Assembly: GCA_019420505.1 (NCBI GenBank)
Contig: JAHZHC010000018.1
Location: 1 to 33,277, forward strand
Reading direction: 5' to 3'
DNA from: Ruminococcus sp.
GTDB taxonomy: Bacteria > Bacillota > Clostridia > Oscillospirales > Ruminococcaceae
Length of the DNA stretch: 33,277 nt
Notes under the pieces: model-generated
Told to the model about the DNA's origin: nothing
The model's database searches: none
What the model saw: only the letters and a program-made list of their open reading frames with translations
Position numbers and translations under genes: made by a program
Part shown: positions 16,601 through 23,600 of the stretch, piece by piece
Layout: each line of letters starts with the position of its first letter
Numbering within the stretch: position 1 is the stretch's first letter

Positions 16601-16631
16601 TAAAAAAATATACAAGGATAAGTCCTTGTAT
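16601..16631 (-). terminator. Terminator of the phosphoesterase gene
   Basis: ATACAAGGA/TCCTTGTAT, 9 bp perfect with a 4-nt loop, followed on the minus strand by ATTTTTTTA. Confidence 0.85.
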
Positions 16632-16666
16632 AAATCACCAATTTTTTTATTCAGCATATATTAATA

Positions 16667-17143
16667 TCACAAGTCAACATGACTGCACATTATTCCTGAA
16701 TCAGTCACATCAATAAAAGCATAGCTTTTAGGCTTTCCGTCACGTGGGCAGGACGCACTTCCTGGATTAAGTATATGAACTCCGTCCTCATAAGAATAAT
16801 ATCTGCAATGGGTATGACCGAACAAGACGATTTCTGCGCCGATTTCTTTTGCTTTATAATAAATTCGGTCAAGTGAATATTTAACTCCGAAGGAATGACC
16901 GTGAGAAAATAATATTTTTATATTCTTTGCCATAAAAATATCGGTTTGAAGCGACGTTGAACAATAATCACAGTTACCTGCAACATTAACTATAGTTTTA
17001 TCAGGATAAAGAGCTTTGATTTTATCCAATTCTCTTTCCCCGTCGCCGAGAAAGATAAATGCATCGGCATTTTCATTACGCCTGAATATTTCAGCATGAG
17101 CCGAAAAGCTTCCATGGGTATCAGAATAAACAATGATTCTCAA
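16667..17143 (-). CDS. YfcE/MJ0936-family metallophosphoesterase
   Basis: A 158-residue phosphoesterase of the calcineurin-like superfamily, which acts on phosphodiesters with Mn2+-type metals. The metal-ligand motifs appear in order: SDTHG, LGDGERE, AGNCDY, FSHGHSFG and FGHTHCRY, then NPGSASCPRD. The start is TTG at 17143 with a strong GGGGGAG six bases ahead. The gene stands alone, with its own terminator, divergent from the small-gene cluster. The physiological substrate is not known. Confidence 0.88.
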   Translation of the reverse strand: MRIIVYSDTHGSFSAHAEIFRRNENADAFIFLGDGERELDKIKALYPDKTIVNVAGNCDYCSTSLQTDIFMAKNIKILFSHGHSFGVKYSLDRIYYKAKEIGAEIVLFGHTHCRYYSYEDGVHILNPGSASCPRDGKPKSYAFIDVTDSGIMCSHVDL

Positions 17144-17243
17144 TGATCTCTCCCCCTTTCGGTAATAAAAAAATTAAAGTGAATAATATTTATTATTATA
17201 ACATAAACATTTACAAATAGTATTGAGAAAAGGAGAACAAATT

Positions 17244-17495
17244 ATGAGCAATTTAAATCAGATGAATCCTCAGGCTCTTCAGGCTTTGCTTGGAATAGCT
17301 TCAAAAAAATTGGGTACTACTCCCGAAAAGCTTCAACAGCAGTTACAGGACGGCACATTTGAAAAAGCATTAGGAAACATGCCTGGCAATGACGCCGCAA
17401 AGCTGAAACAGGCACTGTCAAATCCCAAAACTGCTGAGAAAATCTTATCTTCTCCTCAGGCAAAGGCTATATACAACAAACTTCAGAAGGGCTGA
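17244..17495 (+). CDS. Small helical protein of unknown function (cluster gene 1)
   Basis: An 83-residue protein, not recognised. It is soluble, Gln-, Lys- and Ala-rich and predicted all-helical (NPQALQALLGIASKKLG; NDAAKLKQALSNPKTAEKIL). No signal peptide, membrane segment or Cys is present. AAAGGAG lies eight bases ahead of the ATG at 17244; the frame opens 7 codons earlier without such a site. It is the first of three tightly packed small genes transcribed together and divergent from the phosphoesterase. A possible promoter TTAAAG-17-TATAAC lies upstream at about 17175-17205. The KALSNPKTAEKILSSPQA segment hints at a protein-binding helical repeat, by inference only. Confidence 0.75.
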   Translation: MSNLNQMNPQALQALLGIASKKLGTTPEKLQQQLQDGTFEKALGNMPGNDAAKLKQALSNPKTAEKILSSPQAKAIYNKLQKG

Positions 17496-17528
17496 TTTCA
17501 CATAAACTGAAATATGGGCGGTGATTTA

Positions 17529-18014
17529 ATGGACGATTTAATGAACAAGCTTCAAAACGTATTGAATGACGAGGAAAGCATGAAGCAGATCAAGGAGCTT
17601 GCGGGAATGCTGGGAAGTGAGCTTAGCGAACAAAACGATGTTGCGGAAAACCCGTCTCCGGCTCCTTCGCCGTCCTCCGGCAGCAATCAGATGCCGGATT
17701 TATCACAAATTCTGTCAAACCTCGGCGGAATGTTCGGGAACTCTGTTCCTCAGCAAGAAAGTCCTGCACCGCAGGCAGACGCCAATCCTTTAGGAAACAT
17801 TGATATAAGTAAAATCACTCAGCTTTCCGCTATCATGGCACAGGCAAAAAAATCGGATAAAAATGTAGATTTGCTTCTTGCTTTACGTCCCTTGCTTAAA
17901 GAAGAAAACCAGATAAAAATAGACCGTCTTATTAAGATTTTCAGGCTGTTTGCCATATATCCTGCAATAAAGGAAAGCGGACTGCTGGGAGGTGACTTAT
18001 TTGGATTATTATGA
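17529..18014 (+). CDS. Protein of unknown function with helical ends and Pro/Ser-rich middle (cluster gene 2)
   Basis: A 161-residue protein, not assigned to a named family. The N-terminal helix MDDLMNKLQNVLNDEESM is followed by a Pro/Ser/Gln-rich low-complexity middle (residues about 40-95). A basic helical C-terminus follows, LLLALRPLLKEENQIKIDRL...IYPAIKESGLLGG, of a type I have seen in uncharacterised clostridial proteins. The start is the ATG at 17529 because GGTGAT is three bases ahead; the in-frame ATG at 17514 lacks a ribosome site. It begins 33 bp after gene 1 and overlaps gene 3. There is no signal or membrane segment, so it is probably a cytoplasmic scaffold. Confidence 0.72.
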   Translation: MDDLMNKLQNVLNDEESMKQIKELAGMLGSELSEQNDVAENPSPAPSPSSGSNQMPDLSQILSNLGGMFGNSVPQQESPAPQADANPLGNIDISKITQLSAIMAQAKKSDKNVDLLLALRPLLKEENQIKIDRLIKIFRLFAIYPAIKESGLLGGDLFGLL

Positions 18015-18387
18015 TTCAAAGGATTTCAACTCCATGCAGGAGGAAGCAATCCGCCGGGTTCATGAAATGCAGCAGAGATCAAGAAATTTAGTAAACGGAA
18101 CTCCGATTCAGGAAGCACCGCACTCCGATACAAATAATGAAGAACAAAACCATAATTCAAACAATAATAAGCACAAGTCAAGAAATTCAAATCCGCTTAA
18201 CGGACTTCTCGGAGGAATTCTGGGAAAATCCTCTTTAAAAGGCGGACAAGGGCATGATGAGCTTTTCAATATTGCAGGCATAAAAATTGACGAAGAAAAA
18301 GCATTGATTGCACTTATGATTTATATTTTATACAAAAACGGTGCTGATGTAAAGCTATTATTAGGATTAGGATATTTACTGATTTAA
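18001..18387 (+). CDS. Small protein with hydrophobic C-terminus (cluster gene 3)
   Basis: A 128-residue protein, not recognised. Tyr/Asp-rich start (MDYYDSKDFNSMQEEAIRRV), Asn/Ser/His-rich middle, a Gly-rich patch (LNGLLGGILGKSS), and a hydrophobic C-terminal hairpin (ALIALMIYILYKNGADVKLL then LGLGYLLI) that could sit in or on the membrane. The TTG start at 18001 has GGGAGGTGA six bases upstream and lies inside gene 2, whose stop is at 18014, so translation is coupled. The strong terminator after it closes the three-gene unit. Confidence 0.72.
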   Translation: MDYYDSKDFNSMQEEAIRRVHEMQQRSRNLVNGTPIQEAPHSDTNNEEQNHNSNNNKHKSRNSNPLNGLLGGILGKSSLKGGQGHDELFNIAGIKIDEEKALIALMIYILYKNGADVKLLLGLGYLLI

Positions 18388-18406
18388 AAATTACATACTT
18401 TCTATT

Positions 18407-18432
18407 AACCGCCTCTGATCTGAGGCGGTTTT
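18407..18432 (+). terminator. Terminator of the three-gene cluster
   Basis: AACCGCCTC-TGATCT-GAGGCGGTT followed by TTG; a 9-bp perfect stem, GC-rich, 20 bp after the stop. Confidence 0.85.
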
Positions 18433-18468
18433 GACGTTCAACAAAAGGCATAAGCTGTGGTTTTATTC

Positions 18469-18497
18469 TTGATTTTAGAAAACGAATATGGTATAAT
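18469..18497 (+). promoter_or_regulatory. Promoter of the DUF5662/BI-1 genes
   Basis: TTGATT (18469-18474), 17 bp, TATAAT (18492-18497), 31 bp ahead of the ATG. Confidence 0.75.
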
Positions 18498-18528
18498 ATT
18501 ATTATAATTTATTTAAGGAACGAAAATT

Positions 18529-19056
18529 ATGATAAAAGCCTGGGAACATTTTAAGACAATTACAAAACACCGTCATATGGTTATCCGCCACTGTGCCCGT
18601 GCGGGAATTTTAAGGCAGGGTTTATTTCACGATCTCTCAAAGTATTCCCCCACCGAATTTATTTCAGGCGCTAAATTTTATCTTGGCGACCGTTCTCCCA
18701 ATGAAGGAGAGCGAAGTTCTTACGGTTATTCAAAGGCATGGATGCACCACAAAGGCAGAAACAAGCACCATTTTGAATACTGGACTGATTATGACATTAT
18801 CACCAAACAGATGTCTCCTGTAAAAATGCCGATAAAATATGTAAAAGAGATGTTTTGTGATCGTGTTGCCGCCAGCAAGACATATAACGGAAAGAACTAC
18901 ACGGATTCACATCCTTTGGAATATTTTTTAAGGTCAAAGGGAAAACGTATGATTCATCCGGAAACTTCGGATTTTCTTGAAAATTTACTTATAATGCTCC
19001 GTGATGATGGCGAAGAAAAAACATTTGAATATTTACGGAAAACAAACAGATACTAA
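18529..19056 (+). CDS. DUF5662 family protein
   Basis: A 175-residue soluble protein that I assign to DUF5662 (function unknown) from its pattern HRHMVIRHCARAGILRQGLF, HDLSKYSPTEF, AWMHHKGRNKHHFEYWTDY and the later DSHPLEYF. The many conserved His and the HD pair look like an HD-domain-like metal site, but catalysis is unproven. AAGGAACG precedes the ATG. It is followed 21 bp later by a Bax inhibitor-like membrane protein gene in the same transcript. Confidence 0.75.
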   Translation: MIKAWEHFKTITKHRHMVIRHCARAGILRQGLFHDLSKYSPTEFISGAKFYLGDRSPNEGERSSYGYSKAWMHHKGRNKHHFEYWTDYDIITKQMSPVKMPIKYVKEMFCDRVAASKTYNGKNYTDSHPLEYFLRSKGKRMIHPETSDFLENLLIMLRDDGEEKTFEYLRKTNRY

Positions 19057-19077
19057 ATATATTCGGAGGAATTTTGT

Positions 19078-19890
19078 ATGGAAAACAGTTTCAGAAGAAA
19101 AGGCAATCCCGTTCTTGCAAGAATGGACAGGTTTGAAGATTTTGCGGCAGGCGAACGAGCTTCATTTAAAGGTATTGCAGCAAAATCATTTTATTTTCTT
19201 GCACTGATTTTACTCGGACTTGCTGCATTTATATATATGCACAGCTATTTCGGAAATCAAGGCTACGACGCTGTAGAAATTACTGAAAGCTACACGATTT
19301 ATGCCAATGAAATGATGATTTTTCTTGGCGCAACCATAGCAACCTTTATTGCAGGTTTAATTGCGGCATTTATACCGAGGACCACTCCTGTTACCGGTTC
19401 TGTTTACTGTGCGGGAATGGGATATGCAGTTACATTTATTTCATATACCTATGCTGCACAGGTAAAAGGAATTGTAGTTGAAGCTTTACTTCTTACAATT
19501 CTGCTTATAGCGGTCATGGCTGTACTTTATTTCACAGGTATTGTAAAGGTAGGTAGCCGTTTCAGGACTGTTGTTTACGCTGCATTATCAGTGACACTTA
19601 TTGCAAGCGTTATATTTATGCTTTTAAGATGGATTTTCCCGTCGAGTTCAATTGTAAAGTCACTTGTGGCTATTCAATATGGTCCTCTCGGAATAGTTTT
19701 TGCATTTCTTGGAGTTGCTCTTGCCTGCTTACTTGTAATTGACGATTTTGATCATATTGTAACAACTGTAAATTACGGACTTTCAAAAAAATATGAATGG
19801 ACTGCTTCATATGGATTAATGATCAGCATTATTTATCTTTATCTCAGGGTTCTGGAACTGATATTCAGATACAGCCGGAGAAATGACTAA
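19078..19890 (+). CDS. Bax inhibitor-1/YccA-like membrane protein
   Basis: A 270-residue polytopic membrane protein with about seven hydrophobic helices, starting near residue 35. The N-terminal NPVLARMDRFEDFA and the C-terminal FDHIVTTVNYGLSKKYEWTA followed by YGLMISIIYLYLRVLELI match the YccA-like branch of the Bax inhibitor-1 family. The conserved acidic residues near the last helices are the ones linked to pH-sensitive calcium leak in relatives; a similar role is inference. GGAGG precedes the ATG. It is co-transcribed with the DUF5662 gene and ends in a strong terminator. Confidence 0.85.
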   Translation: MENSFRRKGNPVLARMDRFEDFAAGERASFKGIAAKSFYFLALILLGLAAFIYMHSYFGNQGYDAVEITESYTIYANEMMIFLGATIATFIAGLIAAFIPRTTPVTGSVYCAGMGYAVTFISYTYAAQVKGIVVEALLLTILLIAVMAVLYFTGIVKVGSRFRTVVYAALSVTLIASVIFMLLRWIFPSSSIVKSLVAIQYGPLGIVFAFLGVALACLLVIDDFDHIVTTVNYGLSKKYEWTASYGLMISIIYLYLRVLELIFRYSRRND

Positions 19891-19899
19891 TCCTTTTAA

Positions 19900-19926
19900 C
19901 GCCGCAGAGTTTCTGCGGCTGTTTTA
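19900..19926 (+). terminator. Terminator after the BI-1-like gene
   Basis: GCCGCAGA-GTT-TCTGCGGC followed by TGTTTTATT; an 8-bp perfect GC-rich stem. Confidence 0.85.
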
Positions 19927-19955
19927 TTGACAACATTTCTAATTTAAGTTACTAT
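19927..19955 (+). promoter_or_regulatory. Candidate promoter of nth
   Basis: TTGACA (19927-19932), 17 bp, TACTAT (19950-19955). It starts at the tail of the preceding terminator and leaves a very short leader ahead of the ribosome site. Confidence 0.55.
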
Positions 19956-19973
19956 ATAATTGAGGTGATTATT

Positions 19974-20612
19974 TTGACAAAGAAAGAAAAAGCTATTGAA
20001 ATTTGCAGGATTCTTGAAGAGAAATATCCCGACGCTTTATGCTCTCTTACATATTCCGCACCACATGAATTAATGATCGCAGGACGGCTTTCTGCTCAAT
20101 GCACTGACGCCAGAGTTAATATTGTAACGAAGGATCTATTTGCCAGATATAAATCAATTCAGGATTTTGCCGACGCTGATGTCAAAGATATTGAAGACAT
20201 TGTCAAACCCTGCGGCTTATATAAAACCAAAGCAAAATCTATTGTAGAGATGTGCCGAAAAATCATGACTGATTTCGGGGGAGAAATTCCTCAGACTATT
20301 GAAGAGCTTACTACGCTTTCCGGCATAGGACGAAAGACAGCTAATTTAATTATGGGAGATGTTTTCCATAAACCAGCAATTGTAACAGACACGCACTGCA
20401 TCAGAATCTGCGGCAGATTGGGATTGACAAAGAACACTGAGCCTCACAAGGTTGAGATGGATTTGCTGAAAATTATACCGCCCGAAAAATCTTCGGATTT
20501 TTGCCACCGGCTCGTTTTATTCGGACGTGAGGTTTGCAAGGCAAGAGGTGAAAAGTGTGAAAGCTGCCCTTTGTCCGGACTTTGCAAAGAATATAAAAAC
20601 AAGAAAAAATAA
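19974..20612 (+). CDS. nth: Endonuclease III
   Basis: A DNA glycosylase/AP lyase for oxidised pyrimidines in base excision repair. In the 212-residue protein the helix-hairpin-helix LSGIGRKTAN carries the catalytic Lys121, and VTDTHCIRI the catalytic Asp139. The C-terminal [4Fe-4S] motif is Cys188-x6-Cys195-x2-Cys198-x5-Cys204, exactly the family spacing. LSAQCTDARVN matches the conserved LSAQTTD. I start at the TTG at 19974 with GAGGTGAT just upstream; the GTG at 19965 lies inside that site. It is a single gene with its own terminator. Confidence 0.95.
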   Translation: MTKKEKAIEICRILEEKYPDALCSLTYSAPHELMIAGRLSAQCTDARVNIVTKDLFARYKSIQDFADADVKDIEDIVKPCGLYKTKAKSIVEMCRKIMTDFGGEIPQTIEELTTLSGIGRKTANLIMGDVFHKPAIVTDTHCIRICGRLGLTKNTEPHKVEMDLLKIIPPEKSSDFCHRLVLFGREVCKARGEKCESCPLSGLCKEYKNKKK

Positions 20613-20630
20613 TATTAAATCTTATATACA

Positions 20631-20664
20631 AAAAACTATCCACACTTCAGCATGAATAGTTTTT
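20631..20664 (+). terminator. Terminator of nth
   Basis: AAAAACTAT pairs with ATAGTTTTT (9 bp, 16-nt loop) shortly after the nth stop; the 3' arm ends in T5. Confidence 0.65.
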
Positions 20665-20693
20665 AGAATATGATTCAACAACGCCAGACGCAC

Positions 20694-20715
20694 GGCTTAT
20701 CAATAACATTAAGCC
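20694..20715. other. Small hairpin in the nth-gpmI gap
   Basis: GGCTTA-(10 nt)-TAAGCC. Together with the larger inverted element downstream it suggests a structured non-coding stretch. I find no convincing gene in 20613-21068; the frame open at 20734-20985 has no ribosome site and crosses the hairpins. Confidence 0.35.
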
Positions 20716-20799
20716 AAAGATTTTAACTGCTTAGTGTTCAGCCGCCTAAAATACTGGAAAACAGATTATAAGTTAAATATCTATATTAAAATCATGATA

Positions 20800-20917
20800 A
20801 TAAGAGGTCGAATAGCCAAAAGTTTTGGTAAATTGCTTTATATTAAGCTCGCTCAAGTTCAATATACAGGGGGTTTGATAAAAGAAAGGACAGGAAAAGC
20901 AATCTTCGACCTCTTAT
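20800..20917. repeat. 118-bp element closed by 13-bp perfect inverted repeats
   Basis: ATAAGAGGTCGAA (20800-20812) and TTCGACCTCTTAT (20905-20917) are perfect reverse complements. Inside are CCAAAAGTTTTGG (20816-20828), an 8-bp pair ATTGCTTT/AAAGCAAT (20832-20839 and 20896-20903) and a nested pair TATATT/AATATA (20839-20844 and 20861-20866). The nested order would fold as a branched RNA on either strand. It could be a structured RNA or a MITE-like element; no clear target-site duplication is visible. Confidence 0.5.
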
Positions 20918-20971
20918 ACTATATTATATCATACGATTCAATAATTGTCAAACAAAACATAAATTTGCATG

Positions 20972-21055
20972 AAAAAGAGGGGTAAATTGAGATAAATCTC
21001 CAAAAACATCTAACTTTTGGAGAGCACTTCAAAATTACCGCCTCTTTTATTAATG
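20972..21055 (-). terminator. Nested hairpin terminator after gpmI
   Basis: On the minus strand an inner stem CTCCAAAA/TTTTGGAG (loop 9) is enclosed by an outer stem AAAAGAGG...GGTAA with TTACC...CCTCTTTT, ending in CTCTTTTTC. It starts about 15 bp past the gpmI stop and probably ends the glycolytic transcript. Confidence 0.6.
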
Positions 21056-21068
21056 TCCTTTTTAATTA

Positions 21069-22652
21069 TTAAATCATAGAGTCTTCCCAGCAAGCAGGAG
21101 CTTCAACATTCAAAAGCTTTGCTACTGTCGGTGCAACATTTGCAAGTCCGTATTTTGTACTTTCAGCATCCTTAATTACATGAGTTTCGGTTTTATCATA
21201 AATTATAAAAGGAACTCTGTTAAGAGAATGTGCTGTTCTGACTGCAACTTCACCTTTTTTATTCTTTTCAAGCATTTCGTCGGCATTTCCATGATCGGCT
21301 GTTATAAGAACTGTACAATTATACTGATCAGCTGCTTTCAGAAGTCTTGACAGTCCGAGGTCAACTGATTCAACAGCAACGATTGTTGCCTCCATGGAGC
21401 CTGTATGTCCGACCATATCTCCGTTTGGATAATTACATCTGATAAAATCATATTTCTGTGATTTAATAGCTTCAATTACGTCATCAGTTACTTCAGCAGA
21501 CTTCATCCAAGGTCTTTCATCAAATGAAACCTTATCTGACGGGATCTCTTTCCATGTTTCCAATTCTTCAGAAAATTTTTCTGATTTATTTCCGTTCCAG
21601 AAATATGTTACATGGCCATATTTCTGCGTTTCAGAAACAGCATAGGAATTAAGTCCTGCATTAACAAGAACCTCAGAAAGAGTATTGGTTATTTCGGGAG
21701 GATTGACAAGATACTTTTTAGGCAGATTTAAATCTCCGTCATACTGAAGCATTCCTGCATAAAGCACCTTTGGATCATATCCGCCCTTATCGAACTTATC
21801 AAATCCGTCAATATCAAATGCCATTGACATTTCAATAGCTCTGTCGCCACGGAAATTAAAAAGGATCACGCTGTCATCATCACAGATCCTGCCGACCGGC
21901 TTGTCGTCCTTGGCAATAACAAATGGAGGAAGATCCTGGTCGATAGCGCCTGTTTCTTCACGAAGTACCGTATAAGCTTCTCCTGCGGAAGCAAACATTC
22001 TTCCCTCACCTTTAACGTGAGTATCCCAGCCAAGCTTAACCATATTCCAATCCGCCTGATATCTGTCCATTGTAATCTTCATTCTTCCGCCGCCGGAAGC
22101 AATTTTTGCGTCAAAGCTGTCGTCATTAAGGGCAGCCATTGCATTTTCAAGGTCATCGATATAAGTCATGCCAGATGTTGCCGGAACATCACGACCGTCA
22201 AGAAGGACATGACATCTCACCGTTTTAACGCCCTCATCCTTTGCTTTTGCAATCATGGTTTTCAGGTGTGAAATATTTGAATGAACATTTCCGTCGGAAA
22301 GCAGACCGATAAAGTGCAGTGTTGTGCCCTTTGAAGCACAGTTTGAAACGAGTTCCTTCCATGTTTCAGAACCGAACATTTTTCCGCTCTCGATAGATTC
22401 ATTTACGAGCTTTGCACCCTGAGAATAAATTTGTCCGCAGCCAAGAGCATTATGACCTACCTCAGAGTTACCCATATCGTCATCTGACGGCAGACCTACT
22501 GCATCGCCATGCGCTTTAAGCGATGTATGCGGATATTCTTTTAATAACATATCAAGTGTAGGAGTATTAGCTTCCGTAACAGCGTCGCCAAGACCTGTTT
22601 TAGAAAAACCGACCCCATCCATTACAACAAGAACAACAGGTTTTTTTGCCAT
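21069..22652 (-). CDS. gpmI: 2,3-bisphosphoglycerate-independent phosphoglycerate mutase
   Basis: Interconverts 3- and 2-phosphoglycerate in glycolysis using two Mn2+ and a phosphoserine intermediate. The 527-residue protein begins MAKKPVVLVVMDGVG, with the metal-ligand Asp12. The catalytic serine is Ser63 in DDDMGNSEVGHNALG. The substrate loop LLDGRDVPATS and the metal motif TADHGNADEM are intact. I start at 22652, where AAAGGA is nine bases ahead, rather than at the upstream in-frame ATG. It is the last of three genes in the order pgk-tpiA-gpmI. Confidence 0.96.
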   Translation of the reverse strand: MAKKPVVLVVMDGVGFSKTGLGDAVTEANTPTLDMLLKEYPHTSLKAHGDAVGLPSDDDMGNSEVGHNALGCGQIYSQGAKLVNESIESGKMFGSETWKELVSNCASKGTTLHFIGLLSDGNVHSNISHLKTMIAKAKDEGVKTVRCHVLLDGRDVPATSGMTYIDDLENAMAALNDDSFDAKIASGGGRMKITMDRYQADWNMVKLGWDTHVKGEGRMFASAGEAYTVLREETGAIDQDLPPFVIAKDDKPVGRICDDDSVILFNFRGDRAIEMSMAFDIDGFDKFDKGGYDPKVLYAGMLQYDGDLNLPKKYLVNPPEITNTLSEVLVNAGLNSYAVSETQKYGHVTYFWNGNKSEKFSEELETWKEIPSDKVSFDERPWMKSAEVTDDVIEAIKSQKYDFIRCNYPNGDMVGHTGSMEATIVAVESVDLGLSRLLKAADQYNCTVLITADHGNADEMLEKNKKGEVAVRTAHSLNRVPFIIYDKTETHVIKDAESTKYGLANVAPTVAKLLNVEAPACWEDSMI

Positions 22653-22694
22653 AGTTTTTAATCCTTTCATATCATATCATCAAACAAATTAGCG

Positions 22695-22715
22695 GGCGGT
22701 CTGCGGCCGCCCCTA
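22695..22715 (-). other. Intercistronic hairpin tpiA-gpmI
   Basis: GGGCGG/CCGCCC with a short loop and no T-run, so not a terminator by itself. It probably acts in mRNA stability or processing between the two glycolytic genes. Confidence 0.5.
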
Positions 22716-22736
22716 ATATACAATGTGAATTACAAA

Positions 22737-23513
22737 TTAGCCCTCAACTGCTGCCTGAACGATAGTATTGAAATCTGCTGCTTTCAAAGAAGCGCCGCCG
22801 ATAAGACCGCCGTCAACGTTTTCTTTGGAGAGAAGCTCTGCACAGTTGCCTGCGTTCATTGAACCGCCGTACTGAATCGTAACTGACTGAGCTGTTTCCT
22901 CATCATAGATCTTAGCAAGGGTTGCACGGATAAAAGCACAAACCTCTTCTGCCTGATCGGATGTCGCAGTTTTGCCTGTACCGATTGCCCATACAGGTTC
23001 ATATGCAATAACAGTTTTCTTTACGTCCTCAGCTGAAACGTCATACAGATCAAGCTTAATCTGACGGGCAATAACTTCTTCTGTGATATTACACTCACGT
23101 TCCCATAAAAGCTCTCCGACACAAACGATTGGCTTCAGGCCTGCTGCGAGGGCAGCTTTTGTTCTCTTATTAACTGTTTCATCAGTTTCACCAAAATACT
23201 GTCTTCTTTCGCTGTGACCGATAACGACATACTCAACCCCAAGTTCAACCAACATATCTGCTGAAATTTCACCTGTGAAAGCTCCGCTCTTTTCAAAGTG
23301 AACATTCTCAGCACCTATTTTTACATTAGAACCTTCTGTAGCTGCAATTGCAGTTTCAAGATTTGTAAAAGGAACACAAGCGATAACTTCAACATTATCT
23401 TCTGCATTAGCAACCAATGGTTTAATAGCTTCAAGAAGCTCTTTAGCCTCAGGTCTTGTTTTATTCATTTTCCAGTTTCCGGCGATAATAGCCTTTCTGA
23501 CACTCTTTTTCAT
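22737..23513 (-). CDS. tpiA: Triosephosphate isomerase
   Basis: Interconverts dihydroxyacetone phosphate and glyceraldehyde 3-phosphate; TIM barrel of 258 residues. The catalytic residues are visible: Lys15 in AGNWKMNKT, His100 in IGHSERR and Glu172 in AYEPVWAIGTG. The phosphate-binding QYGGSMNAGN and GGLIGGASL are present. The start at 23513 has AAAGGAG eight bases upstream; the frame stays open upstream through the intergenic hairpin. It is the middle gene of the pgk-tpiA-gpmI operon. Confidence 0.97.
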   Translation of the reverse strand: MKKSVRKAIIAGNWKMNKTRPEAKELLEAIKPLVANAEDNVEVIACVPFTNLETAIAATEGSNVKIGAENVHFEKSGAFTGEISADMLVELGVEYVVIGHSERRQYFGETDETVNKRTKAALAAGLKPIVCVGELLWERECNITEEVIARQIKLDLYDVSAEDVKKTVIAYEPVWAIGTGKTATSDQAEEVCAFIRATLAKIYDEETAQSVTIQYGGSMNAGNCAELLSKENVDGGLIGGASLKAADFNTIVQAAVEG

Positions 23514-23550
23514 TGCAAAAACTCCTTTATATTTATTTAAAATATACATT

Positions 23551-23581
23551 GAAAACGGGGCAACGACCTGCCCCGTTTTTT
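23551..23581 (-). other. Intercistronic hairpin pgk-tpiA
   Basis: AAAACGGGGCA-(6 nt)-TGCCCCGTTTT, an 11-bp perfect stem between pgk and tpiA. On the minus strand only TTTTC follows, so it may be a partial terminator or stabiliser that sets the pgk to tpiA ratio. Confidence 0.6.
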
Positions 23582-23600
23582 GCAGGCTCTAAACCTGTTA

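Noticed and set aside
20800..20917. 6S RNA or self-cleaving ribozyme
   Set aside because: The element is too short and branched for 6S RNA, and I find no CTGANGA/GAAA hammerhead core or other ribozyme signature.
20734..20985. Open frame of 83 codons on the plus strand
   Set aside because: No ribosome site, composition like intergenic DNA, and it crosses the 13-bp inverted repeats of the structured element.
23551..23581. Full terminator between pgk and tpiA
   Set aside because: On the minus strand only four T follow the stem, and tpiA has no separate promoter I can see, so it is listed as an intercistronic hairpin.
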